DNA from: Petrosia ficiformis
Taxonomy: Eukaryota; Porifera; Demospongiae; Haplosclerida; Petrosiidae
Direction: 5' to 3'
Length of the DNA stretch: 64,000 bases
Assembly (NCBI GenBank): GCA_947044365.1
Contig: OX345643.1
Coordinates: 1,514,501 to 1,578,500, forward strand
The stretch's first letter is position 1. Every line of letters begins with the position of its first letter. The notes below the pieces were generated by a model. It was not told where the DNA came from. It worked only from the letters and a program-made list of their open reading frames with translations, and searched no databases. Shown in pieces: positions 1 to 11,387 of this stretch. The position numbers and the translations under genes were made by a program.

Positions 1-610
1 ATCTAATGTTTTCTGTCTATAACTGCATCTGAGACTGCTTGTCTATAAATTTAATTCTATTTTATTTATAATTATGTCCTCTTGTAGTGTCCAGTATATT
101 ATTAGTATATTATTAGTATATTATTGGTGTACATGGAATCTGTCTACAAGTTCCTATAACTTCTGAGCCTGCCTGCTGTAAATAGATTTATTATCGTGTT
201 AGTAAGGCTCATAATAATTATTGTGTGAAGTGTTACCAGTATAATTATCATTAGTATAGTATATATGAAATCTAAGTTTTTTTGTCTGCAACATTTGAGA
301 CTGCCTGTCTAAATCGATTCACATTCAGTTATTATTAACATGTCTTGTAAGTAATTCTAATTGTTTCTTCATATATACAAGAAATCATGAAACAAGTATA
401 AAAGAGTATTAGGAGTATATGTTGTTGGGATTATATTAGGATAATGTATATATATATATATATATATAATTATATTATATATACAATATTTACAAGAAGT
501 ATTATATTATACATATATATACAGTATATATGTCATTTGTAAAAAAAACAAGACAAGTACAGAAGTACCTTTGTAAGTTAAATTTGCATGCAATACAACT
601 GAATTCACTG
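1..610. other. AT-rich sequence downstream of the first sphingosine kinase gene
   Basis: No coding region or RNA gene is recognisable. The stretch holds short TA-rich runs (about 445-475 and 510-530) and several ATTAGTATATT-like repeats near 95-125. A minus-strand AATAAA (TTTATT on the plus strand near 61-66) could serve the kinase gene that ends at 611, but it is over 500 bp from the stop codon, so this is only a possibility. Confidence 0.4.
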
Positions 611-1862
611 TTACTGTCTCTTGCGAGAAAATGCAGACACCAAATTCGGATGTACCTGAGCCTGACAAGGGCCATACTCCAGTACTTCTCCATCAACTGT
701 TAACATACCAGGGTAAGTGAGAGGCTCAAGACGAAAGGCACGAGTACACAGTGTATGCACTCCTTCTTTGTGAATCCAATTTCCTGTTTCTGTGTCCATT
801 AACATTGACAAAAGATTGGTTCTTCCGACATCATCTTTGATGTATAAAATATGAAATTTTGGTGATCCTGTTACACATCTAATGTCAGCTGCAAATCCAT
901 GAGCAAGCAATGGTACGGTATTACACATGATTAATACGAAATCGCCTTCGATTGTTTTCCAGTTTTCTGGGACTGGATCGGTAAGGGCAGGGAGAAGATC
1001 AGCTACTGGGCCTTTAGGGTGGAGAGATTCTGTTGCACCTACTGAAGTGTGTGGTTGATTCACAGAGATTGACTCATTCCCTGTATCAGAAGTCACATTT
1101 TCGGATCCAGACTTACTATCTGTCTGTCTCTCTTCTGTTTCTTCATCAACGAAAGGCAGATAGTGCAATTTACCCTTGTATAACTTTCTTTGCACAATAC
1201 ACTTCAACGCTCCAACCACAAACCGAGAATCTCCTATGAACCGTAACTTCTCTGATTCGATATCAACATCTGCTGTAAATCCCCAGCTAAATAGTATGCT
1301 CATATATACTGTGTCTGATATTGTGTGTACAGTACATGTGCTTAGTGGTTGAATTCCACCACGAATTATGTGGAAAGCTGCATTCCTAGCACTGTACTCT
1401 TCACTGTAGAAAGTAAGATAGATACAGTGTACATGTATGTCAATAAAATGTCACCATACAGTAACAGTAATTATATTAGTTCCACTTTCAGTATAGTATA
1501 GTCACTCTACTGTGCTGTTGAATTTACATGTACAGCAATTACTGTTAAAACTACTGTTGAACTACTGTAGCGAAACTACTGAGTGATTACAATACTGTAT
1601 GCTGACTTTTATTGACAAATACTGTACATAGAATTACAATGTTTGTGTGCAATCTAATAATATACCTTGAGTCTACTAAAATTCACAATGCCTTACTAAA
1701 AGGGTTTTAGTTATATTGTTTGGATGATTTTCATTTTATTTTACCTTCTCTCATAAAGAAGAGAAGCACAGAGAGAATTACCAGTCCCAGTGGGTAACAT
1801 TCCAACAGGAGTCTTGATTGCTGTCTCCCAGTCAGATCTACTCATCAATCCATTTATTACCT

Positions 1863-1949
<87 letters not shown>

Positions 1950-4900
1950 GTAGTTATACATGTCTTTGAACTTTTACCCTAGAGACCTTTGAGACTATCA
2001 ACTAGAGGCCATTTAGTTTCTCTGACTGTTCATGGCCACATGACAGTGATAAAATGCTTAAATCACTCTCAACTATGTACTACATATTTTACTATACACT
2101 TAGGCATGGTTATGAAGGTATTATTGCGCTTGGCTTCAAGCGGTCTGATTGGCTATAATTTGGTCACTTGCAATAATGGCTCATGCATTATGCAAATTAT
2201 GCATGTGACCAAATTATAGCCAATCAGATTGCTTGGCTGATAATCTGACAGCTCATTAAATCACATACACCAAGAGTTATTACGATAAACTACTTACAGC
2301 TTTACTATGCATATACTGTACTTTACTGTACGGTACTAATATACTGTACTGTATGTGTGCCACCCTCATGAATGATACATGTCATTATAACAGATTATAA
2401 TTATTATAATGGTACATTTGCATGAGATGACTGACCTCGTATAGTAGACCATCTCCTGAAGCCATGACAATACCTGTGATACTGGAGAGATCATATGTCT
2501 TGATTATATCTCTGGCATGATCTTTCCTTTCTATAAAGAATAAGATTACATTAATTGACAATTACATTTAACAATTCACAATTACCTGTTACAATTACGT
2601 TGAAAGTGACATTTGCAAGTTCTAACATTGGTTGGACTTGTTCTTGAAATATTGACAAACTCTTGCCTTGACCCGCTTTAGGATTAATGAAAATTAAAAA
2701 GTGAGGAGACAGAGGACCTAAAGAATGTAAGAAAGTACTATCAATTAAAGTCTGGGGGGCAGGGGGCTTTGAGTCATCACTGTATTGTATAAGGCCATAC
2801 CTTAAGTCTACTTTTAATTACATGTACTAATTTTGAGCCTCCCCCCACTTTATAAAGCAGGGGGCTTGAGTCATCACTGTATTGTATGAGGCCATACCTT
2901 AAGTCTACTTTTAATTACATGTACTAATATTGAGCCTCCCTCCACTTTATAAAGCAGGGGGCTTGAGTCATCACTGTATTGTATAAGACCATACCTTAAG
3001 TCTACTTTTAATTACATGTACTAATATTGAGCCTCCCCCCACTTTATAAAGCAAGGAGCTTGAGTCATCACTGTATTGTATAAGGCCATACCTTAAGTCT
3101 ACTTTTAATTACATGTACTAATTTTGAGCCTCTCCCCACTTTATAAAGCAGGGGGCTTGAGTCATCACTGTATTGTATAAGACCATACCTTAAGTCTACT
3201 TTTAATTACATGTACTAATATTGAACCTCCCCCCACTTTATAAAGCAAGGAGCTTGAGTCATCACTGTATTGTATAAGGCCATACCTTAAGTCTACTTTT
3301 AATTACATGTACTAATTTTGAGCCTCTCCCCACTTTATAAAGCAGGGGGTTTGAGTCATCACTGTATTGTATAAGGCCATACCTTAAGTCTACTTTTAAT
3401 TACATGTACTAATATTGAGCCTCCCTCCACTTTATAAAGCAGGGGGCTTTGAGTCATCACTGTATTGTATAAGACCATACCTAAAGTCTACTTTTAATTA
3501 CATGTACTAATATTGAGCCTCCCTCCACTTTATAAAGCAGGGGGCTTTGAGTCATCACTGTATTGTATAAGGCCATACCTTAAGTCTACTTTTAATTACA
3601 TGTACTAATATTGAGCCTCTCCCCACTTTATAAAGCAGGGGGCTTGAGTCATCACTGTATTGTATAAGACCATACCCTAAGTCTACTTTTAATTACATGT
3701 ACTAATATTGAGCCTCCCTCCACTTTATAAAGCAGGGGGTTTGAGTCATCACTGTATTGTATAAGACCATACCTTAAGTCTACTTTTAATTACATGTACT
3801 AATTTTGAGCCTCCCCCCACTTTATAAAGCAGGGGGCTTGAGTCATCACTGTATTGTATAAGACCATACCTTAAGTCTACTTTTAATTACATGTACTAAT
3901 ATTGAGCCTCCCCCCACTTTATAAAGCAGGGGGCTTGAGTCATCACTGTATTGTATAAGACCATACCTTAAGTCTACTTTTAATTACATGTACTAATTTT
4001 AGCATAATAATTGCTAAAATATTTCGCAATCATTATATTAGGCATAGCTCAGAAACTTGCTAAAATTAATGTATGCTAAATAAGAGCATTTAAAAATTGC
4101 TAAAATTACTGGATGCAATTGACATGTACTCATATACAAGTGCAGAATTAGAGCACATGTGTATTGAGCCTGGTTGTACTTCCTCAATCAGGAAACTAGG
4201 AAGTCCTATAATCATTAGCACAAAGCAACAGCATATAGTATCACATACTTTGTTAGGTAAAATTAATTATATATAATTATATTATATATACCACACCAAT
4301 AGAACACACCTATGAGTGCTATATCTGATTTATAATCACCCATCACAAGGGCCATAGGCTGGAGAGCAAGGTGATTACGAATCTGATACAAGTAGGCATG
4401 TTATAATTTTTCCTGAAAGACAAAACCTCTGTTGATGTCTGTTGCTTTTCCTACCTTTTTGTCTTCACTTAGAAGAAGATAAGCGTTGTTTTCTTGTAGT
4501 CTGTGTTGATGACAGGTTTTATATCTGACCACAGGGTGCTATATCTGATTTATAAACCTGTGGTTAACTTCAAGAAAAAAGTATCCTGCTTTGTGATGGC
4601 TATGTATCAATCATTGCTGATGGCACTAAATTTTCACAGTGTTTCCGCATAATTTGTGTAAAAGTTTTACGTTTATGAATTATCTGTATTGTACTTGCAA
4701 AAATAATAGTCACGCCTGCCACATGTGAACATTTTTGGTGAATGTGAACATTTTATTGCAAAATAGTCAAAACGTGAAAATTTAGGGCTATACAGAACTT
4801 ATAGGGTGAAGCTGATAAACAAAATATAAAGTTTACAAATAATAGTCATACTACAAAGTATATATGTACATGTACATGTTCATGTATGCTTCCCCTGTGG

Positions 4901-5412
4901 ACATGAAATTAGTACTAAAATGAGTTCGGTTAATATAACTATATATATATATATTATATATGTATATACATACCTCCTATATCATGATAAACAAATGTCA
5001 TCCTCAATGCTTTGTAACATTGTTCACGAATCAAATGCTTCCATTCCAAAACTGACTCCATTTCTTGATTCTCAAAAGCAATCTTACTGACTCTATAGTC
5101 ACGACATCTTGGTTCATCATCACCAACGATTGGGTAGGTGTATATCTCTGAATGGACAATCTTGTTTTGATCAGCATCAACTTCCAGCCCCAAAATGTTA
5201 ACACTCAAAAAATCTTCCAACATTATAGTTTTGACAATATGCTCTTTATTAGAGCTCGGTGGTGTAGAATCGGTGTCGTTTCTCTTAATTATGACGATTG
5301 CAAGTTCTCGTAAAATAAGATAACAAGGCGTTGTTCTTCCTTCAGAACCCAGTGCAATAACTTTACACCTCCTCAGTTCTTCACCTATACCATCCTGCAA
5401 GGAGTTAGCCAT
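611..5412 (-). CDS. Sphingosine kinase, paralogue A (5 exons)
   Basis: Exons in transcription order are 5412-4974, 2717-2586, 2530-2436, 1860-1745 and 1403-611. All boundaries are GT-AG, phases agree, and the product is about 524 residues. Sphingosine kinases phosphorylate sphingosine to sphingosine-1-phosphate at membranes or in cytosol. Family motifs are clear: FINPKAG (lipid kinase domain start, exon 2), ERKDHARD and ASGDGLLYEVINGLM (nucleotide-binding glycines and the SGDG aspartate, exons 3-4), LPTGTGNSL (exon 4), and WGFTADVDIESEKLRFIG (exon 5). The C-terminal conserved blocks LTVDGE and VHPNL are also present. The first 146 residues are poorly conserved and are joined to the kinase domain by phase alone. 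The long first intron holds a 98-bp satellite. Intron 4 has a MITE 20 bp from the last exon. The gene lies tail-out beside its paralogue on the other strand. Confidence 0.9.
1423..1627. mobile_element. Short inverted-repeat element (MITE), about 205 bp
   Basis: Ends are imperfect inverted repeats of about 35 bp built on TGTCAATAAAATGTCACC and its complement, with ACAGTAATTACTGT-like sequence inside. The element sits in intron 4 of sphingosine kinase A. A second copy of the same family, split by an insertion, lies at 20751-22632, which supports mobility. No coding sequence is present, so it would be non-autonomous. Confidence 0.65.
1862..1947. repeat. (GA)n microsatellite
   Basis: An almost pure GA dinucleotide run, immediately upstream (in transcription direction) of exon 4 of the minus-strand kinase. 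On the minus strand it reads (TC)n and so provides a long polypyrimidine tract directly before the splice acceptor at 1861. Confidence 0.95.
2137..2236. repeat. Hairpin-forming inverted repeat
   Basis: Arms of about 31 bp (2137-2167 and 2204-2236) are nearly perfect reverse complements around a 36-bp AT-rich centre. Each arm has an ATTGG/CCAAT core. It lies in intron 3 of sphingosine kinase A and is probably a fold-back MITE. Confidence 0.6.
2758..3995. repeat. 98-bp tandem minisatellite, about 12-13 copies
   Basis: Units of roughly 98 bp begin with GCAGGGGGCTTGAGTCATC, continue through CCATACCTTAAGTCTAC and end in CCCCCACTTTATAAA. Copies differ by a few substitutions and by Ttg/tttg length changes. 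The array fills most of intron 1 of sphingosine kinase A. No coding potential. Confidence 0.95.
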
Positions 5413-5702
5413 CGCGCAAATATAGAGACTGGTTTGAGCCCTTACTGTTTTATCGAGAACCCATATGTATAAAGTTCCACAATTTTATAAACAAAGAAGC
5501 AGGTCAAAGGTACAATAAGTAATAACAAACCTCATAAATTAAATTTTAGCATTAAGGGAGTTACCCCAATTGTTTCCGCTTCACAATAACTTCCTGTACA
5601 CCACATAGATGGTGACATCATTCCTTTGATGTGGTGAGTTCTTGTATATAGACCTTCCATGTGCACACTATCCAGGAGATGTCACCATCATACAATATAT
5701 TG

Positions 5703-5861
5703 TATATAGTATGCTAATAGGTTCTATATACTGCATATAGGACCCTCGTTTTGTGTCCTTGGATGTGATATAGCCCTTGCAGGCTCGGGCTATATCACAT
5801 CCTCGAACACAAAACTTGGGTCTTATGTTTTGTATATAGGATCTATTAGCATACTATATAT
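5703..5861. mobile_element. Palindromic MITE, family with 36112-36268
   Basis: The element is a near-complete palindrome. Outer arms read TATAGTATGCTAATAG and its complement. The core is GGATGTGATATAGCCC, a short loop, then GGGCTATATCACATCC. The same core, with different outer flanks, recurs at 36112-36268 inside the large gene. No coding sequence. Confidence 0.65.
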
Positions 5862-6032
5862 ATTATAACTGTAATTAAATAACTGAGGCAACACCAAAAA
5901 AATATGTACTTATATCTATCACAGGAGCTACAGTATTGTATACGAGTCCTTCAAAACTCAAAAAAGAGTACCAAAGGATTATAGTAAACAATAAACATTT
6001 CCAAATTATAATTATTATAAATATAATAATTG

Positions 6033-6038
6033 TTTATT
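6033..6038 (-). terminator. Polyadenylation signal AATAAA of the PLD6-like gene
   Basis: TTTATT on the plus strand reads AATAAA on the minus strand and starts directly after the TAA stop codon (6039-6041). If used, the 3' untranslated region would be extremely short. Confidence 0.5.
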
Positions 6039-6620
6039 TTATGGATAAGTTAAATTTTGAGGGTCATACATATTCCATAACTCATTAAAATGTTTAAGAA
6101 ATGGTTCAACAAAGCAAATATTATCTGTTATGATTACATTCTCTTGGTTGCCATAGATACCTTGTGACGTCCAATTCAAAGATCCATTAATAAGATATTT
6201 ACCATCAATGATGCAAAATTTATGATGCATTAGAAATGAACTATTGTCAATGCGTACTTGAATACCAGACTGACGTAATCTGGTCACCTGACCACCAGCA
6301 ACTGCTTCTTGCTCACAATCTGTTATCACTCGGATTACCACTTGTCGCTGATGGGCATCAATTAGAATATCTATTAATTTCTGACTAGAGAGACAGTACA
6401 CACACAGATCAATTTTTTGATCAGCTTTTCGTAGTATCTGAACCAACACATTGACACTATCAACAGTTCTTTTCAAAGTAGGCCTGTTAGGAAAGAAAAC
6501 TACTTGGTTTATGGATGAAGTAATTGATGATCGTTTCCTTCTTGATTTCTTCAATGTGAAAAGCACCAAAGGGATACCGATGAGTCCAGCAAACAATATG
6601 AAGAACAGAGAACGTGTCAT
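6039..6620 (-). CDS. PLD6/Zucchini-like mitochondrial phospholipase D family protein
   Basis: A single-exon frame of 193 residues. Residues 4-22 form one hydrophobic segment followed by a basic stretch (KKSRRKR), the layout of a mitochondrial outer-membrane anchor. One HKD half-site is present (His132, Lys134, Asp139) followed by Gly146-Ser147 and Asn149, as expected for the single-HKD MitoPLD/Zucchini class that works as a homodimer. Family members hydrolyse cardiolipin or cut piRNA precursors; which activity applies here cannot be told from sequence. The cysteine/histidine zinc-binding insert seen near the N terminus of animal PLD6 is not evident: only Cys73 and Cys76 are nearby. The start codon is 67 bp from that of the plus-strand kinase. 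Other PLD-like endonucleases are an alternative. Confidence 0.8.
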   Translation of the reverse strand: MTRSLFFILFAGLIGIPLVLFTLKKSRRKRSSITSSINQVVFFPNRPTLKRTVDSVNVLVQILRKADQKIDLCVYCLSSQKLIDILIDAHQRQVVIRVITDCEQEAVAGGQVTRLRQSGIQVRIDNSSFLMHHKFCIIDGKYLINGSLNWTSQGIYGNQENVIITDNICFVEPFLKHFNELWNMYDPQNLTYP

Positions 6621-6687
6621 ATTTACAACACGTGATTCAAATAAACGGAAAATATACGGATAAGGGCTATAATAATTATTGATTACA
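6621..6687. promoter_or_regulatory. Very short bidirectional promoter region (PLD6-like / sphingosine kinase B)
   Basis: Only 67 bp separate two divergent ATG codons (minus 6620, plus 6688). The region includes an ACACGTGA E-box-like site near 6628-6635. Part of this interval, with the start of the kinase, was copied to 11110-11337. Sharing of control elements, or overlap of each promoter with the other gene's 5' end, is inferred from spacing only. Confidence 0.45.
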
Positions 6688-7106
6688 ATGGCAACGAGAG
6701 AGGAAGAGATAAAAAGAAGCCAAGTTTTTGCAGTATGGTGTCAAAAGTCTTGTAACTTTGTGTTGAGAGAAAGATCATTAAACTGTGAACAAGAAAATGA
6801 GGTTTTCTTTTCTGTAAACTTAGAGGATCTCTTAGGTTTAAGAGTTCTTGAAAAACCAGCTCAAGGAAGACCACAAGTGTGTCAAGCTGAAATATGTACA
6901 TTTATGCTGTCAAAAAAGAAGGTCAAAAAGATTAAAACGAAATTAATACAATTTTCAGAGGGAGGTAGTTACGATGAAAATAATGAAACTGCACAGAATT
7001 GGAGAGAAGCCATTCGGTTACAATGTCAGAAAAATGATCATAAAATGTTTGTACGTCCAGATTCAGGTGAGTATTGTGGCTTATGTCTTATTAATAACAA
7101 TAGTTA

Positions 7107-7151
<45 letters not shown>

Positions 7152-10058
7152 ACATACGTATACCATCATTACCATGTAGATATGTAAAATAAATTATGTT
7201 TATGTATTATTGTATGTATGATTGCATGTATGAAATTAATGTTTGTTTTTTATTTACATAATTATTATTGATAACATTATATGCAACTGGTTACAAGACT
7301 TCTTAATTAAGTGGTAACCATAGCAACACATTGTCAGTGTATAATTATTTATCCTAAACATTCTTTAGATAATTCCATTGTGTCTCCTACACAACCTCGG
7401 TTTCTTGTAATTCTCAACCCATTCTCTGGGACAAAGAAGAGTGTTGAAAAATATCGGAAGTATGTAGAACCTATGTTTGAAATGGCTGGAATAACAGTTG
7501 TTAGAGAGATTATCACCGGTATATAATTATTAGAAAATAATGTTAGTTGTATTTCGGTGTCATTTTTCTAGAGTGACTGGTACATGTATACAAGTACATG
7601 TATATACCAGTCACTCTAGAGGTACAGCTGTGTTACTGGAAAAAGTTATCAAATAGTGATCGACTTCCAGACATCTTCTGGCTTCAGCGCAGGTGTTGAT
7701 GTGTGTTTGTTATCAGTCACACCCACAAACGTTGAGTGACTGGTACATGACTGACTAGAGTGACTAGTCAGTCATGTACAAATTCCGATTGATTAGTATA
7801 TTGTATATATTAAGTGTGTGTTACTGTAGAATGTTATCATTTTTATGATATGATATTCCAAACCTATTATTTAAATTGTGACATGAGTAATAATTACATC
7901 TCATATTAATTATAACACCCTTTTTCTTAGAGAGAAGAAACCATGCAAAGGAAGAGATCCAGTCATTTGATTTGTCTCAAATCACTGGTATAGTTACAGG
8001 AGGAGGAGATGGAATAATATTTGAGGTGAGCCGTTACTGTAAATTAATAGTTGTGTGTCTCTGTGTATATGAGAGAGCTCTTCAAAAGCTGGACATCTCT
8101 GGGAACTAACACCTCTCTATAACATATACATTGTAGTGAGTACACATTATTATAACACTATATATGTATGTAGAGGAATGTGATTCACTATAACCTGTTT
8201 AGATGTGTATTTGTGATAATGAAATATCAAATAATGATATCACTGATATATATATTGTATATACATGTTAGGGGTGGGTGATTATGAAAATATGAGTCAA
8301 CGATTATTGTTTTTGCAAGTATCACGATTATTGCGATTATTGGCTACCTTACATATGTATGTAGATTTCATTCAACAATCAAATTGATACCTTTTATTTG
8401 CTGAGTAAACAGTGTTGAAAAACTGATTTAGATGTGATAGTACTGAAAACCTGAAGTTATGGCACAATAATTATTATTTTTGTGACCACGATATGGCAAT
8501 ATTTAGACGATACGATTATCACAGGAAATTTTAATCACGATTATCACAAAATATTGCCCATCCCTAATACATGTACATGTACATGTGCATAATATTCTAG
8601 TTCATAACAGTGGTATTCAATATAGTGATAGGAGTGTTATAGTTTGACAAAAATGACTACTTTTTATAGTTATAGTATGCCTAGTTTCTCGAACTTTTAG
8701 TTTTGTTATAGTGTGAATAATATTGGGCTTACTAAAAGGATTTTAGTTGGGTAATGATACTGGCTTACTAAAAGGGTTTTAGTTGGGTAATGATATTGGG
8801 CTTACTAAAAGGATTTTAGTTGGGTAATGATATTGGGCTTACTAAAAGGGTTTTAGTTGGGTAATAATATTGGGCTTACTAAAAGGGTTTTAGTTGGGTA
8901 ATAATATTGGGCTTACTAAAAGGATTTTAGTTGGGTAATGATATTGGGCTTACTAAAAGGGTTTTAGTTGGGTAATGATATTGGGCTTACTAAAAGGATT
9001 TTAGTTGGGTAATGATATTGGGCTTACTAAAAGGATTTTAGTTGGGTAATAATATTGGGCTTACTAAAAGGATTTTAGTTGGGTAATAATATTGGGCTTA
9101 CTAAAAGGGTTTTAGTTGGGTAATAATATTGGGCTTACTAAAAGGATTTTAGTTGGGTAATGATATTGGGCTTACTAAAAGGATTTTAGTTGGGTAATGA
9201 TATTGGGCTTACTAAAAGGGTTTTAGTTGGGTAATGATATTGGGCTTACTAAAAGGGTTTTAGTTGGGTAATGATAGTGGGCTTACTAAAAGGGTTTTAG
9301 TTGGGTAATAATATTGGGCTTACTAAAAGGGTTTTAGTTGGGTAATAATATTGGGCTTACTAAAAGGGTTTTAGTTGGGTAATAATATTGGGCTTACTAA
9401 AGGTTTTTAGTTGGTAATTTCCATTTTAGTTAATTATTATCACAGTAGACCTAGTAAGTCCTAGTTATAGTTTAATTAACTAAAAGTCACAATGCCTTAC
9501 TAAAAAGAGTTTTAGTTATAGTAAAACAACACTAGAACCAACACCAGTAAAGTACTTGAGCAAATGAACGTTGATAGGAGAGGAAGGAGACATCAGAAGT
9601 ATGAAGTTAGTATGATATTTATCATTAATTGTTGTATCTGATAGGTAGTTAATGGTCTAATGTCAAGACAAGATTATGCAACAGCTATCAAGACTCCCAT
9701 AGGAGCAATACCCACTGGATCTGGTAATGGTTTGGTTGCATCACTCATGTATGAATTAGGGTATGTCATTAATATAATTATACATTATTAAACCATTACT
9801 ATTTATCAGAGAGCACTATAGTTCTCTCTATGTAGTAGGGCATAAATCATAAATGAAGGTGGTAACTTCGTGCCCTTTCAATTGAAACTTTCACATTTAA
9901 ACATTCAATTCTCTACTGCATGCTTACAGTATAATCATGTATTAGCCTTATGACATTAAACTATATACTACATGTATATACTAATTCTAAACTTATCCTA
10001 TTATTTTTAGGTCATCTTGAATATCAACAGACTTTAATAATAGTAATATTAATTACAG

Positions 10059-10095
<37 letters not shown>

Positions 10096-10941
10096 CTATA
10101 TACCAACTACTCTTTTTTTTACAGAGAAGAATTGAGTGTTACAAATGCTGCTTTTCAGATAATTCGTGGTGGTATTCAGACTATTGATTTAGCTACTGTT
10201 CACACTACAACAGAAACTGTATATATGTTCCTGATGGTTGCTTGGGGGTTGGTTGCTGATGTGGATATTGAATCTGAGGTATTTCGTCGCCTGGGAGGAC
10301 AGATCCGGGACACTTTGGGAGCACTGAAATGTATTGCTCAAAAGAAACTGTATCATGGTCGTTTGAGTTACTTGCCAATAGAGGAAGATGAGCCAGGATC
10401 TTCTCTCCCTCCTGAAGGTGTGACAGGGTCTTCTACCCCTCCTGATGGTGTGACAGGATCTTCTCCCCCTCCTGATGGTGCGACAGAGTCTTCTACCCTT
10501 CCTGATGGTGTGACAGTGTCTTCTCCCCCTTCTTGTGGTCCTCCAACTCCTCTCCTTACATCTCTTACTGATCCAGTCCCCAGCAACTGGAAAACAATTG
10601 AGACTAACTTTATAACAATGATGACAATGATGGTACCAGTAATGGGAGACAAGTTTATGGCTCATCCTGACCTCCAGTTAGGGTCTGGAGAGTTTTATCT
10701 TATATATATTCAAGATGATGTGAAAAGAGGAAATATATTATCTATGTTACTGTCAATGGAAAATGGTGATTATATAAAATCTGATAAGGTACGTATTATA
10801 CGTACTCGAGCATGTCGTATTGAACCTCTCACTGCTCCTGGAACATTGACTGTAGACGGAGAGATGATGGAATATGGGGCTTTACAAACTCAAGTTCACC
10901 CAAAATTGCTACATATATTTTCTCGTAAGAGGCAGCTTTAG
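6688..10941 (+). CDS. Sphingosine kinase, paralogue B (5 exons)
   Basis: Exons 6688-7066, 7369-7518, 7931-8025, 9645-9760 and 10125-10941 join with consistent phases to give about 518 residues. Exons 3 and 4 have the same lengths (95 and 116 bp) as in paralogue A, so the two genes share intron positions. Motifs: FLVILNPFSG, ERRNHAKEEI, TGGGDGIIFEVVNGLM, IPTGSGNGLVASL, and WGLVADVDIESEVFRRLG with the C-terminal TVDGE and VHPKL blocks. The usual SGDG reads GGDG here. Between the two halves of the C-terminal domain lies a low-complexity linker of about five Pro-Pro-Asp-Gly-Val-Thr repeats (about 10393-10540). The start is the first ATG, in an ACAATGGC context. Predicted to make sphingosine-1-phosphate. 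Confidence 0.9.
7109..7147. repeat. (TG)n microsatellite
   Basis: A pure TG run starting about 40 bp after the donor of exon 1 of sphingosine kinase B. Confidence 0.95.
7568..7619. repeat. Palindrome in intron 2 of sphingosine kinase B
   Basis: Arms built on CTAGAGTGACTGGTACATG and its complement face each other around a short loop. A second palindrome using the same GAGTGACTGGTACATGACT motif lies at about 7734-7785. They are probably remnants of a small fold-back element. Confidence 0.5.
8269..8566. mobile_element. hAT-type MITE (TAGGGxTGGGC family), copy 1
   Basis: A 298-bp element with terminal inverted repeats TAGGGGTGGG / CCCATCCCTA, flanked by a perfect 8-bp direct repeat ATACATGT (8261-8268 and 8567-8574), the duplication size of hAT transposases. 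It is highly similar over its whole length to 25738-26039. No coding sequence; it lies in intron 3 of sphingosine kinase B. Confidence 0.8.
8733..9410. repeat. 37-bp tandem minisatellite, about 18 copies
   Basis: The unit contains GGGCTTACTAAAAGG, TTTTAGTTGGGTAATGATA and little else, with G/A alternation at two sites. It fills intron 3 of sphingosine kinase B. The TACTAAAAGGGTTTTAGT core also occurs singly elsewhere (near 1690, 9495, 26640, 43925), so the array probably grew from a dispersed repeat. Confidence 0.95.
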
Positions 10942-11077
10942 CAAAAATCATTGCTTAATTTTGTTGGAGTTATGACTAGTTAGTATATCAACTGTTTTCT
11001 GTTGTGTTTTTATAATTTTTAGTGCAATTAATGAACAATTAATCACATACTGGTATTATGTATAAATGTTTTTATAA

Positions 11078-11083
11078 ATTAAA
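11078..11083 (+). terminator. Possible polyadenylation signal (ATTAAA) of sphingosine kinase B
   Basis: ATTAAA lies 137 bp after the stop codon at 10941, at a plausible distance for 3' end formation. The spacer 10942-11109 shows nothing else. Confidence 0.35.
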
Positions 11084-11109
11084 AGAATCTTTATATAGTA
11101 TGTTTAACA

Positions 11110-11337
11110 TGTGATTCAAATAATATGTGGATAGATCTATGGGATGTCACTCCAAAAAACTTGGAAATGAAATTCATAATGGCAACGTAGCACAAGGAGG
11201 AAGAGAAAAAAAGAAAAGTTTTTGCAGTATGGTCTTGTAAACTTGTGTTGAGAGAAAGATCATTAAACTGTGAACAAGGTTTTCTTGTATGTACACCTAG
11301 AGGATCTCTTAGGTTTAAGTGTTCTTGAAAACCATGA
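11110..11337 (+). pseudogene. Truncated copy of sphingosine kinase B exon 1
   Basis: This stretch matches the region from the shared promoter into exon 1 of sphingosine kinase B (about 6633-6860). Long runs are identical, such as GAGAGAAAGATCATTAAACT, GGATCTCTTAGGTTTAAG and TTTTTGCAGTATGG. The copied start (ATG at 11179) is followed by a stop at the fourth codon (11188-11190), and several deletions break the frame. No later kinase exon follows; instead the 39-bp minisatellite begins. It is a segmental duplicate that is not functional as a kinase. Confidence 0.85.
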
Positions 11338-11387
11338 AGAATACATTAAACAAATATGATTTTTATGTTTTATCATCAAACACATCA

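Larger units (their letters stand above)
5413..6038. other. Spacer between sphingosine kinase A and the PLD6-like gene
   Basis: This holds the promoter side of sphingosine kinase A (transcribed leftwards) and the 3' end of the PLD6-like gene (also leftwards). The only structured feature I see is the palindromic element at 5703-5861. No open reading frame of interest is present. Confidence 0.5.
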
